NCBI RefSeq assembly: GCF_900108335.1
Contig: NZ_FNVT01000002.1
Location: 675,620-739,619, forward strand
Length of the DNA: 64,000 nt
Direction: 5' to 3'
DNA from: Nonomuraea solani
GTDB taxonomy: Bacteria > Actinomycetota > Actinomycetes > Streptosporangiales > Streptosporangiaceae
In this document: positions 40,525-48,816 of the stretch, piece after piece
How positions within the stretch are numbered: position 1 is the first letter of the stretch
Layout: every line of letters begins with the position of its first letter
Translations under genes and position numbers: made by a program
Notes under the pieces: generated by a model
What the model saw: the letters and a program-made list of their open reading frames with translations, nothing else
What the model was told of the DNA's origin: nothing
Database searches by the model: none

Positions 40525-42210
40525 AGCACCCCTGCCAGCCGAACCCCCGCCAGCCGGCACCACAAGCGCCCGCGCGGCGAAGGCCAGTGGGCCCTCGGTT
40601 ACCAAGAGCCGCTCAACAAGAACGAAGAGAACAAGAAGAACGACGACGGCCTCAACGTTCGCCAGCGCATCATCGACATCTACTCCAAGCGGGGATTCGA
40701 CTCCATCGACCCGGCCGACCTGCGCGGCCGCATGCGCTGGTACGGCCTCTACACCCAGCGCAAGCCCGGAATCGACGGCGGTAAGACGGCGATCCTGGAG
40801 CCGGAGGAGCTCGACGACCGCTACTTCATGCTCCGCGTGCGCATCGACGGCGGTCAGCTCGACCTGGCCCAGCTCCGCACGATCGCCGACATCTCCAACG
40901 AGTACGGCCGCGGCACCGCCGACATCACCGACCGCCAGAACATCCAGCTCCACTGGATCGAGATCGAGTCGGTGCCGGACATCTGGGAGCGTCTGGAGGC
41001 CGTGGGGCTGTCCACCACCGAGGCGTGCGGCGACACCCCTCGTGTGATCATGGGCTGCCCGCTGGCCGGGATCGACACCGACGAGGTGCTCGACGCGACC
41101 GACCAGATCGGCGAGGTCTACGACCGGGTCGTCGGCAACCCGGCGTACTCGAACCTGCCGCGCAAGTTCAAGACGGCGCTGAGCGGCTGCCCGGCGCACT
41201 GCACGGTGCACGAGATCAACGACGTGGCGTTCGTCGGCGTGGTCAACGAGCACGGCGAGGCCGGCTACGACGTGTGGGTCGGCGGTGGTCTTTCGACCAA
41301 CCCGATGCTGGCCAAGCGGCTGGGCGTGTTCGTCAGCCCCGAGAAGGCGGCCGACGTGCACGAGGGCATCGTCGGGATCTTCCGCGACTACGGCTACCGG
41401 CGGCTGCGGCACCGGGCCCGCATCAAGTTCCTGGTCAACGACTGGGGACCGGAGAAGTTCAGGGAGATCCTGGAGACCGAATATCTCAAGGAGACCCTGC
41501 CCGACGGGCCCGCGCCCGAGCTGCCGCGCAGCAACCGGCGTGACCACGTGGGCGTCTACCCGCAGAAGGACGGCAACTTCTACGTCGGCTTCACCCCCAA
41601 GGTCGGCCGGGTCGACGGCGACAAGCTGCACCTGATCGCCGACATCGCCGAGCGGCACGGCTCCGGCCGGGTCCGCACCACGGTCGAGCAGAAGATGGTC
41701 GTCCTCGACATCGCCGCCGATCAAGTCGACTCCATCGTGGCCGAGCTGGAGGCCAACGACCTGCAGGTCAACCCCTCCACGTTCCGCCGCCAGACGATGG
41801 CCTGCACCGGCATCGAATACTGCAAGCTCGCCATCGTCGAGACCAAGGCCACCGCCATGGACCTGATCGACGAGCTGGAGCGGCGGCTGCCCGACTTCCG
41901 GGAGCCGCTGACCATCAACGTCAACGGCTGCCCCAACTCCTGCGCCCGCATCCAGGTCGCCGACATCGGCCTGAAGGGCCAGCTCGTCGTCGACGAGAAC
42001 GGCGACCAGGTCGAGGGCTTCCAGATCCACCTGGGCGGCTCGCTCGGCGTCAACGCCGGGTTCGGCAGGAAGGTACGCGGGCTCAAGACCACCGCCAAGG
42101 CGCTGCCCGACTACGTGTCACGCGTCGTGTCCAACTACGACGGCCAGAAGAAGGAAGGCGAGACGTTCGCCGACTGGGTCCAGCGAGCAGACGAGGCCGA
42201 CCTGAAATGA
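40522..42210 (+). CDS. sir: Ferredoxin-dependent sulfite reductase
   Basis: Siroheme [4Fe-4S] enzyme of 562 aa that reduces sulfite to sulfide with six electrons from ferredoxin. The cluster/siroheme cysteines are in MACTGIEYC and NVNGCPNSC; the paired ferrite-reductase and NIR/SIR domains repeat twice as usual. The close relative is mycobacterial SirA/NirA; the TDRQNIQLHWIEIE segment and the absence of a nitrite-specific neighbour, plus cysH and a chelatase downstream, favour sulfite over nitrite. Translation is probably controlled by the Cys leader. Its stop overlaps the next ATG. Confidence 0.95.
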   Translation: MSTPASRTPASRHHKRPRGEGQWALGYQEPLNKNEENKKNDDGLNVRQRIIDIYSKRGFDSIDPADLRGRMRWYGLYTQRKPGIDGGKTAILEPEELDDRYFMLRVRIDGGQLDLAQLRTIADISNEYGRGTADITDRQNIQLHWIEIESVPDIWERLEAVGLSTTEACGDTPRVIMGCPLAGIDTDEVLDATDQIGEVYDRVVGNPAYSNLPRKFKTALSGCPAHCTVHEINDVAFVGVVNEHGEAGYDVWVGGGLSTNPMLAKRLGVFVSPEKAADVHEGIVGIFRDYGYRRLRHRARIKFLVNDWGPEKFREILETEYLKETLPDGPAPELPRSNRRDHVGVYPQKDGNFYVGFTPKVGRVDGDKLHLIADIAERHGSGRVRTTVEQKMVVLDIAADQVDSIVAELEANDLQVNPSTFRRQTMACTGIEYCKLAIVETKATAMDLIDELERRLPDFREPLTINVNGCPNSCARIQVADIGLKGQLVVDENGDQVEGFQIHLGGSLGVNAGFGRKVRGLKTTAKALPDYVSRVVSNYDGQKKEGETFADWVQRADEADLK

Positions 42211-42350
42211 CCACACGAGCGGTTCCCTTCCACTGCCCCTACTGCGGCGACGAGGACCTGGAGCCCTATGAGGGCGACGGCGGCTGGTACTGCCGCGCCT
42301 GCGCTCGTGCCTTCAAGCTGAAATTTCTTGGGATCGGAGTGAAGATATGA
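42207..42350 (+). CDS. Small zinc-ribbon protein between sir and cysH
   Basis: A 47-residue protein with two C-x2-C knuckles (HCPYCGDEDLE and WYCRACARAFKLKF) in a classic zinc-ribbon layout. Its ATG overlaps the sir stop and its TGA overlaps the cysH start, so it is a coupled member of the operon and should be made with both enzymes. It could help insert iron-sulfur clusters or bind partner enzymes; no function is known to me. Confidence 0.88.
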   Translation: MTTRAVPFHCPYCGDEDLEPYEGDGGWYCRACARAFKLKFLGIGVKI

Positions 42351-43075
42351 CGCTCGTCGACATCGAGGTGGGTCTCAGACAACAGCGCGGCGCACTCGAC
42401 CTGCAGGACATCGTCGAGTCCGCCGCCACGTTCCTTGAGGGCGCCCCCGCCAGGGAGATCATCCGCTGGGCGGCGGCGACGTTCGGCGACCGGCTGTGCC
42501 TGACCTCCTCGATGAGCGACGCCCTGCTCATCGACCTCGTGAGCAGGGTCAAACCCGGCGTGGACGTGTTGTTCATCGACACCGGCTACCACTTCGCCGA
42601 GACGGTCGGCACGCGGGACGCCGTTCAGCAGGTCTATGACGTCAACGTGATCGACATCAAGCCGTCGCGGACGGTCGAGGAGCAGGATCGCGACCTCGGT
42701 CCCCGCCTGTTCGGGCGCAACCCGGACCTGTGCTGCTACCTGCGCAAGGTGGAGCCGCTGAACCGGGCGCTGGAGCCGTACCTGGCGTGGGTCTCCGGCA
42801 TCCGGCGCGACGAGTCGTCCAGCCGGACGAACACCAAGGTCGTGGAGTGGGACGCCAAGCGGCAGATGGTGAAGGTCAACCCGATCGCCGCCTGGACGCA
42901 GGAGGACGTCGACAACTACATCGCCGACAACGGGGTGCTGATCAACCCGTTGCACTATGACAACTACCCCTCGATCGGCTGCGCCCCGTGCACGCGCCAG
43001 GTCGCCGAGGGTGAGGATCCGCGCAGCGGACGCTGGGCGGGCCTGGGGAAGGTCGAATGCGGCATTCACCTGTGA
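42347..43075 (+). CDS. cysH: Adenylylsulfate reductase (assimilatory, [4Fe-4S])
   Basis: Thioredoxin-dependent reductase (242 aa) turning adenylyl sulfate into sulfite. The pair CCYLRKVEP and CAPCTRQV supplies the four [4Fe-4S] cysteines, which marks use of APS rather than PAPS; the catalytic Cys is in the C-terminal KVECGIHL. The nucleotide-binding segment is LTSSMSDALLIDLVSR. It lies in a coupled run with sir, upstream of the chelatase, which it overlaps by 19 bases. No cysDN or sulfate transporter is in the window. Confidence 0.95.
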   Translation: MTLVDIEVGLRQQRGALDLQDIVESAATFLEGAPAREIIRWAAATFGDRLCLTSSMSDALLIDLVSRVKPGVDVLFIDTGYHFAETVGTRDAVQQVYDVNVIDIKPSRTVEEQDRDLGPRLFGRNPDLCCYLRKVEPLNRALEPYLAWVSGIRRDESSSRTNTKVVEWDAKRQMVKVNPIAAWTQEDVDNYIADNGVLINPLHYDNYPSIGCAPCTRQVAEGEDPRSGRWAGLGKVECGIHL

Positions 43076-43845
43076 TCCCCAGCAGGGGTCCCGTCCCGTT
43101 GGCAGACGGGACGGCCCCCGGCCGCGTGCCACTGGTGGCGGTGGCGCACGGGTCCCGCGACCCGCGCGCCGCCGCCACCGTGGCCGCGCTGCTCGACGCG
43201 CTGACCGACCGCGTGCCCCTGGACGTCCGGGTGGCCTACCTGGACCACTGCGCCCCCACGCTCGGGCAGGCGCTGCGCGGCCTGGAGGAGGCCGTGGTGC
43301 TGCCGCTGCTGCTCACCGAGGCCTACCACAGCCGGGTGGACCTGCCGGCGGTCCTGAACGAGGCACGCGCCCGCGACCCGCGGCTGCGCGTCCACTACGG
43401 CCACACGCTGGGCCCGCACCCGCTGCTGCTGACCGCGCTGGAGCGGCGGCTGGCCGAGGCGGGCGTGCCCGCGGGCGACCCCGACACGGCGGTGGTGCTG
43501 GTGTCGGCGGGTTCGAGCGACGCCAGGGCCAACGGGGTGATCGCGAAGCTGGCGCGGCAGTGGCGGCGTTCCGGGTGGTGGACGGTGACGCCGGCGTACG
43601 CGTCCGCGGCCTCGCCCACCCCCGCCGAGGCGGTCGCGGCGCTCAGGCGGGCCGGCGCGCCGAGGGTGGTCGTGGCGCCGTACCTGCTGGCTCCCGGCTA
43701 CTTCGCCGACAAGGTACGGCGCGGCACCCTGGAGGCGGGCGCCGAGGTCGTGGCGGACGTGCTGGGCCCGGCTCCCGAGCTGGCCGAGGTGCTGCTGGAA
43801 CGTTACGAGGCGGCCCAGCGGCAGCCGGTGTCACTGGCGGGCTGA
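43057..43845 (+). CDS. Sirohydrochlorin chelatase (CbiX/SirB type)
   Basis: Class II chelatase of 262 aa inserting Fe2+ (or Co2+) into sirohydrochlorin to make siroheme for Sir. The N-terminal metal-site motif is VAVAHGSRDPRA, and the second half repeats the fold (VVLVSAGSSDARANGV; VVAPYLLAPGYF). In the two-domain form the second His is replaced, which is common. ATG 43057 with ggggaa upstream, 19 bases inside cysH. Its 3' end overlaps that of the convergent gene by 15 bases. Confidence 0.9.
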   Translation: MRHSPVIPSRGPVPLADGTAPGRVPLVAVAHGSRDPRAAATVAALLDALTDRVPLDVRVAYLDHCAPTLGQALRGLEEAVVLPLLLTEAYHSRVDLPAVLNEARARDPRLRVHYGHTLGPHPLLLTALERRLAEAGVPAGDPDTAVVLVSAGSSDARANGVIAKLARQWRRSGWWTVTPAYASAASPTPAEAVAALRRAGAPRVVVAPYLLAPGYFADKVRRGTLEAGAEVVADVLGPAPELAEVLLERYEAAQRQPVSLAG

Positions 43846-44538
43846 GCAGGACACATCGATCTTGCCGGTGCCGGGGTCGATCGGGACGACCCCGTACGGG
43901 CAGCCGGCGGTCGCCTCCTTCACCACGGACACCCGCCACCCGGCGGCGAACGGCACCGCCTGGGCCAGCAGCTCTTTGGCGCGCCGCTCGCTCATCGGCT
44001 CCGCGCCCGCGGACACGGGCAGGAGGGCCGCCGTCAGCTCGTTGGCGCCCTCGGTGCTGACGGCCGCGTCGCCGAACCGGTAGGGCGGCGCGAGCGCGGT
44101 CTGGTCGCATCTTCCCCCAGCGGTGAGCAGGCCGTTGACCCAGATCAGCGCGTAACCGCCGGCCGGGCAGCGGACCATGAAGCTCACCTTCCTGGCCGAG
44201 GACGTGAACCGCAGCGTCTCGGCCTTGCCACCGCGGTCGAAGTCGTGGTCGAACGGGATCGCCTTACCGGCGAGCCCGTCGAACGGGACGGCCTTGCCGG
44301 ACGGCTGGGCGAGTGTGCCCGACCAGACGTCCCTGGGCGCGGTCTCGGCGCGCGGCAGGTTCGCCACCGCCACGACCGCCAGCGCCGCCAGGGCGATCGA
44401 ACCCGCCGCCCGGCCGCGCCGCCCCCGGATGCGGCGTACCCGCCGGTCCACGTCCGCGACGGTCACGCCCCCACGGGGACCGTCCACGCTGTCGCTTTCG
44501 AGCAGCTCACGCAGCTCCTGCTCTTGTCCGGTCGTCAT
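43831..44538 (-). CDS. Membrane-anchored partner of the SigE-family sigma factor
   Basis: A 235-residue protein with one N-terminal membrane span (SIALAALAVVAVANLP, about residues 47-62) and an extracytoplasmic C-terminal domain containing three Cys residues. It overlaps the upstream sigma gene (ATGA), so it may be that sigma factor's anti-sigma or a surface effector. The cytoplasmic N-terminus (LRELLESDSVDGPRGGVTVAD) has no zinc motif. The product resembles the TM proteins that follow SigE-family genes in many Streptosporangiales; unproved. Confidence 0.75.
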   Translation of the reverse strand: MTTGQEQELRELLESDSVDGPRGGVTVADVDRRVRRIRGRRGRAAGSIALAALAVVAVANLPRAETAPRDVWSGTLAQPSGKAVPFDGLAGKAIPFDHDFDRGGKAETLRFTSSARKVSFMVRCPAGGYALIWVNGLLTAGGRCDQTALAPPYRFGDAAVSTEGANELTAALLPVSAGAEPMSERRAKELLAQAVPFAAGWRVSVVKEATAGCPYGVVPIDPGTGKIDVSCSARQ

Positions 44539-45041
44539 GAGGGGCTCCCCGTCTCTATGGCGGCCCTGGCCGCCGGATCGAGCCGCAGCTTGGCCAGCGC
44601 GCGGCTGGCCTGGCTGCGGACGGTGGCCACCGAACAGCCGACGATGCCGGCGATGGCCTCGTCCGGCAGGTCCTCGAAGTACCGCAGCACGATGACCGCC
44701 CGCTGTTTGGCCGGCAGGGCGGCCAGCGCGGCCCTGAGCGCGTCACGGGTGCCGAACTCGGCCGCCACGTCGCCGGGACAGGCGCTGTCGGGCAGTTCGC
44801 CCGTCGCCACCTCGCCCCGCCACCGGCGCCGCCACCAGGAGGCGTGGGTGTTGGTGAGGATGCGGTAGACGTACGGGTCGGGGTTCGCGCCGACGCGGCG
44901 CCAGGCCAGCCAGGCGCGGGCCAGCGCCGTCTGCAGCAGGTCCTCCGCCGTGGCCCAGTCACGGCACAGCAGGTACGCCGTGCGCAGCAGGCGGGCCGAA
45001 CGCTGCTCGACGTAGCGCTCGAAGTCGGCTCGATCCCGCAT
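44535..45041 (-). CDS. SigE-family ECF sigma factor
   Basis: ECF sigma factor of 168 aa, of the actinobacterial SigE-family (TIGR02983-like). Region 2: YVEQRSARLLRTAYLLCRDW and AEDLLQTALARAWLAW; region 4: LPAKQRAVIVLRYFEDLPD and VGCSVATVRSQASRALAKL. It is coupled to the membrane protein downstream. The ATG at 45041 is preceded by ggagg 4-9 bases away. Target genes are unknown. Confidence 0.92.
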   Translation of the reverse strand: MRDRADFERYVEQRSARLLRTAYLLCRDWATAEDLLQTALARAWLAWRRVGANPDPYVYRILTNTHASWWRRRWRGEVATGELPDSACPGDVAAEFGTRDALRAALAALPAKQRAVIVLRYFEDLPDEAIAGIVGCSVATVRSQASRALAKLRLDPAARAAIETGSPS

Positions 45042-45128
45042 GGGAGGTCCTCACTGTCCGATGGCGTTCACCGATCACTACGCGTTGGGAGGGCCGTCGT
45101 GTTGCATCTCTTCAGAGCCGAAATTTCG

Positions 45129-45149
45129 CTACATCGAGTGTAGTAATGT
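45129..45149 (+). promoter_or_regulatory. TetR autoregulatory operator and -10 box
   Basis: CTACA-N5-TGTAG inverted repeat (45129-45143) immediately before TAATGT (45144-45149), which ends 7 bases ahead of the tetR ATG. Confidence 0.55.
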
Positions 45150-45156
45150 CGGCGGC

Positions 45157-45753
45157 ATGGGGCTGCGGGAGGAGAAGAAGGAACGCACCAGGGTCGCGCT
45201 GGTCGAGGCGGCGGTGCGGTTGTTCGGGGAGCAGGGTTACGAGCGGACCACGGTGGCCGAGATCGCCGCCGCGGCAGGCATGTCGACGCGCACGTTCTTC
45301 CTGCACTTCCCCGCCAAGGAGGACGTGCTGCTGGGCAACGCCCGGGCGCGCGTCGAAAAGGGGCTGGCGGCCGTCGGGGCGCGGGAGCCGGGGCAGTCGG
45401 TCGGATCGGTTCTCGGGGCGGCGCTGGCGGCGATGGTGGCCGACGTGGCGGAGCACGACCTGCCGAGCGGCCTGGCCGCCGCCAGGGCCCGGCTGGCGGC
45501 CGAGGAGCCCTCTCTACGGGCCCGGCTCCTGCAGGGGCTGATCGCCGCCCACACCGACCTGGCCGACGCCCTGGTGCGCGCCTTTCCCGGCGAGCTGGAC
45601 GAGGTCACGGCCGCCGCCGTCGTGGGCGCGGCCGTGGGCGCCGTCAGCGCCACCGCCGAGGCCGCCCTCCGCCAGGGCCTGCCCACCACCGAAATCCAGG
45701 CCGCCCTGCGGACGGCGCTCAACTTCGCCGCCACCCACCTCCAGGGCAGGTAG
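45157..45753 (+). CDS. TetR-family regulator
   Basis: TetR regulator of 198 aa. HTH in TTVAEIAAAAGMSTRTFFLHF (about residues 33-53), with the FFLHFPAKEDV stretch typical of the AcrR-like branch; the C-terminal ligand domain is alanine-rich. It has a leaderless promoter with an adjacent inverted repeat, suggesting autoregulation. There is no obvious partner gene: the sigma gene is divergent and the next downstream gene is convergent. Confidence 0.92.
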   Translation: MGLREEKKERTRVALVEAAVRLFGEQGYERTTVAEIAAAAGMSTRTFFLHFPAKEDVLLGNARARVEKGLAAVGAREPGQSVGSVLGAALAAMVADVAEHDLPSGLAAARARLAAEEPSLRARLLQGLIAAHTDLADALVRAFPGELDEVTAAAVVGAAVGAVSATAEAALRQGLPTTEIQAALRTALNFAATHLQGR

Positions 45754-45821
45754 GAGCCGCCCGGCCCATCGAACGCCGCTGCGGGGAGGACGGCCGGCCT
45801 GTGTCCGCCTCCCCTCCGGCG

Positions 45822-45848
45822 AAAGGACCTCCACCGGAGTGCGACGGG
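45822..45848 (+). repeat. Dispersed 27-bp intergenic repeat, copy 3
   Basis: Same element as at 21363 and 27058, between the convergent tetR and DUF1707 genes. Confidence 0.6.
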
Positions 45849-45890
45849 TGACGCCGCCACATGTCCCCTGGCTGGTCGGAGGGGGATGGG

Positions 45891-46604
45891 TCAGTAGCCG
45901 CGGTGGTCGTCGCCGAGCCGGCGGCGGAGCTCGCGGCCGTCCGCCCGGAGCTGGCGGCTCATCTCGCGCCAGTCCTCCCCGTGCAGCCGCCGCCAGTGCT
46001 CGCGCCAGGCCGCGAACCCGCGCTGCAGCGGCTTGGCGTGCGAGTCGCCGATCACCTTGACGTCCCCCATCACCGCGTACGCCTTCACCCGCACCACGGG
46101 CACGTTCGTGCCGGGCGGCCCCTCCAGGACGTTCACCCGCTTGTCGCCCATGATCGCGACGCCTTCGAGGTCCACGTTCACCCCATCGGGCACGATGATC
46201 TTGACGTCGCCCATCACGGAGACGGCCAGGATGTCGACCGTGTTCGTGCGCACCTCGGCCTCGCGCAGGTCGAGCACCACGTCCCCCATCACCGCGACCG
46301 CACCCAGCTCCTGGTCGATCCGCCAGGTGCCGCGCCGCTTGGAGTCGCCCATGACGCCCACGAACCACCGTCGCTTCCTGCCCTCGCCGGCCGGCACGGG
46401 CAGGGGGGCGGGGGCGGTGCCCGCCGCGGGCAGGTCCTGGGTGAGCAGGGCCAGGTCGGCGTGGGTGGTCGCGGTGTAGGCGGCCTCAGTGCGGTCGGTC
46501 AGCTCGGCGAGCGTGAGCCGGCCCTCGACCGAGGCGACACGGAGCTGTTCGACGACGGCCTCGCGTTCGGCGTCCGACGCGCGGACCTCCCCGAAATCAG
46601 TCAT
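45891..46604 (-). CDS. DUF1707 plus LiaF-like cell-envelope protein
   Basis: A 237-residue protein with an N-terminal DUF1707 helix (VRASDAEREAVVEQLRVASV, EGRLTLAEL), a linker and a C-terminal LiaF/DUF2154-type beta-helix that repeats VMGD (GVMGDSKRR, AVMGDVVLD, SVMGDVKI, AIMGDKRV, AVMGDVKV). Such proteins occur widely in actinobacteria and may sense envelope stress. The last 50 residues are strongly basic. TATGTT lies 6 bases before the ATG at 46604, again suggesting a leaderless start. Confidence 0.9.
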   Translation of the reverse strand: MTDFGEVRASDAEREAVVEQLRVASVEGRLTLAELTDRTEAAYTATTHADLALLTQDLPAAGTAPAPLPVPAGEGRKRRWFVGVMGDSKRRGTWRIDQELGAVAVMGDVVLDLREAEVRTNTVDILAVSVMGDVKIIVPDGVNVDLEGVAIMGDKRVNVLEGPPGTNVPVVRVKAYAVMGDVKVIGDSHAKPLQRGFAAWREHWRRLHGEDWREMSRQLRADGRELRRRLGDDHRGY

Positions 46605-46696
46605 ACTCGCAACATATCGCGTCTTGCCCGGATTGAAGCTCCTCCTCTGGGAGGAAACCTCGCATCCCTCGAAACACGCACATTCTTCAGTACTTT

Positions 46697-46723
46697 TGAA
46701 CCGGTCCATGGGCGGGGCGCGTA
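46697..46723 (+). promoter_or_regulatory. ECF-sigma promoter P3 (TGAACC-N17-CGTA)
   Basis: TGAACC (46697-46702) and CGTA (46720-46723), followed by ccac just as in P1 at 33023. Lies 67 bases before the ankyrin gene start, upstream of a separate TAGGGT -10 box. Confidence 0.6.
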
Positions 46724-46776
46724 CCACGCCATGACACGGGACCCTGGCTTGGCCCGGTGGCGCGGCCGGACCACGC

Positions 46777-46782
46777 TAGGGT
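46777..46782 (+). promoter_or_regulatory. -10 box TAGGGT of the leaderless ankyrin gene
   Basis: Ends 7 bases before the ATG at 46790; a second promoter in addition to P3. Confidence 0.55.
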
Positions 46783-46789
46783 CCCTGTC

Positions 46790-48136
46790 ATGCATGAGGA
46801 ACAGCTCTACCGCGCGGCGTTGAACGGCGAATCCGAGACCGTGGGCAAGCTGCTCGCCAGTGGCGCCGATCCGAACACCGCCAGTGAAGGCGAAGAGGAG
46901 GGGCTGGCGCTGTGCGCGGCCGCCGCCTGGGACCGTACCGAAGTGGCCGATGTGCTGCTCGCGGCCGGCGCCGATGTCAACGGCCGGGAGAGCGGCGGCT
47001 GGACGGCGCTGCTCTGGGCCGCCGCCAACGGCCACGCCGCCGTCGCCAAGGCGCTGATCGAGGCCGGCGCCGAGACCGACACGGCCAACGACGACGGCGA
47101 CACCCCCCTTTCGCTGGCCGCCAGGCGTGGCGCGCTCGGCGTCGTGCAGGTGCTGCTTGAGGCGGGGGCCGATGCCGGGAAGTACGACGGCGACGGCGAC
47201 ACGCCGCTGGACATCGCCGTCGACTGGGTGGGCGTGCACCTGGAGACCGCGCTGCTCGACCGGATCCAGCAGGACGGCTGGGAATACGTCGTGGGCCGTC
47301 AATACGCCAAGGACGGCACCGAGCTCGTCACGGTGGCCGGTCGCTCCGCCGACGGTGAGGAGAGCGAGGAGGTGCAGGCCCAGCGCGGCCACGCGGCCAT
47401 CGCGACCCTGCTGGAGGAGGTGACGGGCGCGTACACGCCGGTGGAGCAGCTCGTGGCGCGGGCCCTCGCGCACCGCGACATCGACGAGGACGCCGAGACC
47501 TGGTGGATCGTGGCCGACACGCTGGGCAAGCGGGCCGACGAGGAGACCTACGAGGCGCTGGCCCGGCTGTGCGTGAGCGAGGACGCCAGGGAGCGGGAGT
47601 TCGGCGTGGACGCGATCGCCCAGTTCGGGTTCGCGGACGGTGAGAAGCCCTTCCTCGACAGGACGCTGGGCCTGCTGCAGAAGATGGTCACCACGGAGGG
47701 CAACCCGCAGGTGCTGCGCTCGGTCCTGGCGGCGCTCGGGCATCAGGGCGATCCGCGGGCGCTGCCGTACGTGCTGGACGTCCTGGGACGTCCCGGGCAC
47801 AAGCGCACGATGACGGACCCGATCGCGCTGGCCGACGTGCTGCCGCCGGATCACGAGGAGGGGCTGGCACTGCTCATCGCGATGACCGAGGACGAGGACT
47901 CGGAGGTCCGCGACTGGGCCACCTCCGGGCTCGCCGGGCTGGCCGACGACACGCCGCTGATCAGGGAGGCCCTGGCGGCCCGGCTGACCGACTCCGACCT
48001 GCGCACGGTGGCCGAGGCCACGCGCGGGCTGTCGGCCCGCGGCGACGAGCGCGCCACGGTGGGCGTGCGGCGGGTGCTGGCGGAGAGCGACGACGAGTAC
48101 GCCCGCGACCTCGTCACCAACCCGGCCGCCGAATAA
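46790..48136 (+). CDS. Ankyrin-repeat plus HEAT-like repeat protein
   Basis: Soluble 448-residue scaffold protein. The N-terminal third has four ankyrin repeats (YRAALNGESETVGKLLASGA, LCAAAAWDRTEVADVLLAAG, LLWAAANGHAAVAKALIEAG, LSLAARRGALGVVQVLLEAG); the C-terminal half is a HEAT/Armadillo-like array (VLRSVLAALGHQGDPRALPY; EVRDWATSGLAGLADDTPLI). The HEAT part resembles stand-alone proteins that measure expected damage or regulate partners; no specific role. Two promoters are possible, one ECF-like and one leaderless. Confidence 0.9.
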   Translation: MHEEQLYRAALNGESETVGKLLASGADPNTASEGEEEGLALCAAAAWDRTEVADVLLAAGADVNGRESGGWTALLWAAANGHAAVAKALIEAGAETDTANDDGDTPLSLAARRGALGVVQVLLEAGADAGKYDGDGDTPLDIAVDWVGVHLETALLDRIQQDGWEYVVGRQYAKDGTELVTVAGRSADGEESEEVQAQRGHAAIATLLEEVTGAYTPVEQLVARALAHRDIDEDAETWWIVADTLGKRADEETYEALARLCVSEDAREREFGVDAIAQFGFADGEKPFLDRTLGLLQKMVTTEGNPQVLRSVLAALGHQGDPRALPYVLDVLGRPGHKRTMTDPIALADVLPPDHEEGLALLIAMTEDEDSEVRDWATSGLAGLADDTPLIREALAARLTDSDLRTVAEATRGLSARGDERATVGVRRVLAESDDEYARDLVTNPAAE

Positions 48137-48140
48137 GACC

Positions 48141-48184
48141 GTCCGGGCGCCGAAGGCGCCGACACGCCGGGGCCGGACGCCCGG
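48141..48184. terminator. Bidirectional terminator
   Basis: GTCCGG and CCGGGCG (48141-48149) can pair with CCGGAC and CGCCCGG (48173-48184); a GGCGCC/GGCGCC inner hairpin is also present. Between convergent genes. Confidence 0.65.
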
Positions 48185-48186
48185 TC

Positions 48187-48762
48187 TCAGTCGCCGTTGA
48201 GCACGCGGGACACCCATTCCAGGGTCCCCGTGCTCAGCGCCTCCTCGGCCAGGCGCTTGCCCGTCTCCGTCGTGATCGCCGCGAGCGAGCTGTCGATCCA
48301 GCCCTGGACGTTCTGGTGGCCCTGCTCGCGGTATTCGACCGCCTGGATGAGGCACTCCAGCTTGTCGGCGTCGCGCGCGCAGACGGCCTCCAGACTGGAT
48401 TTCGCCTCGTATTCGCCCACCGCGCCGCTCACCATGTCGGCCACCGCGTCGGGCACGCCGCGCACCTGGTCGGCGGTGACGTCCTCGTTGGAGGCGGCCT
48501 TGAGGTAGCGCTTGCCGATGTAGGGGATGTCGGTGATGCGGGTCTCTTGCGTGTCGTGGAACAGGCTCATGAACGCCGCCCGCTCCGGGTCGCCGCCTTC
48601 GAGCCTGGCGATCATGCCGGCGATGACGGCCGCGCGGAACGAGTGCTCGGCGATGCTCTCGGGATCGCGTACGCCCGCGACCAGCCACCCGGTCCGCTTG
48701 TAGCGCTTGAGCAAGCCGAACTCGTACAGCAGCCCCGCCAGACCTGTCACGTCACCCGCCAC
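48187..48762 (-). CDS. HD-domain hydrolase (YfbR/5'-deoxynucleotidase-like)
   Basis: HD-superfamily metal-dependent phosphohydrolase (191 aa). Metal ligands appear as His in SIAEHSFRAAV, His-Asp in SLFHDTQETRI and Asp in CARDADKLECL. The size and pattern match YfbR-type 5'-deoxynucleotidases and related YGK1-like proteins acting on dNMPs. GTG start at 48762 with gagggggt upstream. The substrate is inferred only from the fold. Confidence 0.88.
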   Translation of the reverse strand: MAGDVTGLAGLLYEFGLLKRYKRTGWLVAGVRDPESIAEHSFRAAVIAGMIARLEGGDPERAAFMSLFHDTQETRITDIPYIGKRYLKAASNEDVTADQVRGVPDAVADMVSGAVGEYEAKSSLEAVCARDADKLECLIQAVEYREQGHQNVQGWIDSSLAAITTETGKRLAEEALSTGTLEWVSRVLNGD

Positions 48763-48816
48763 GAGGACCCCCTCTCGTCATGCGCAGAGCCTAAACGACG
48801 GTCCCGGCCCGCGCGG

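Noticed and set aside
39319..42030. A 903-codon minus-strand frame across the sulfite reductase gene
   Set aside because: Only its last 257 codons (39319-40092) are real. The rest is the antisense of sir and has shadow-frame composition rich in Val, Asp and Arg.
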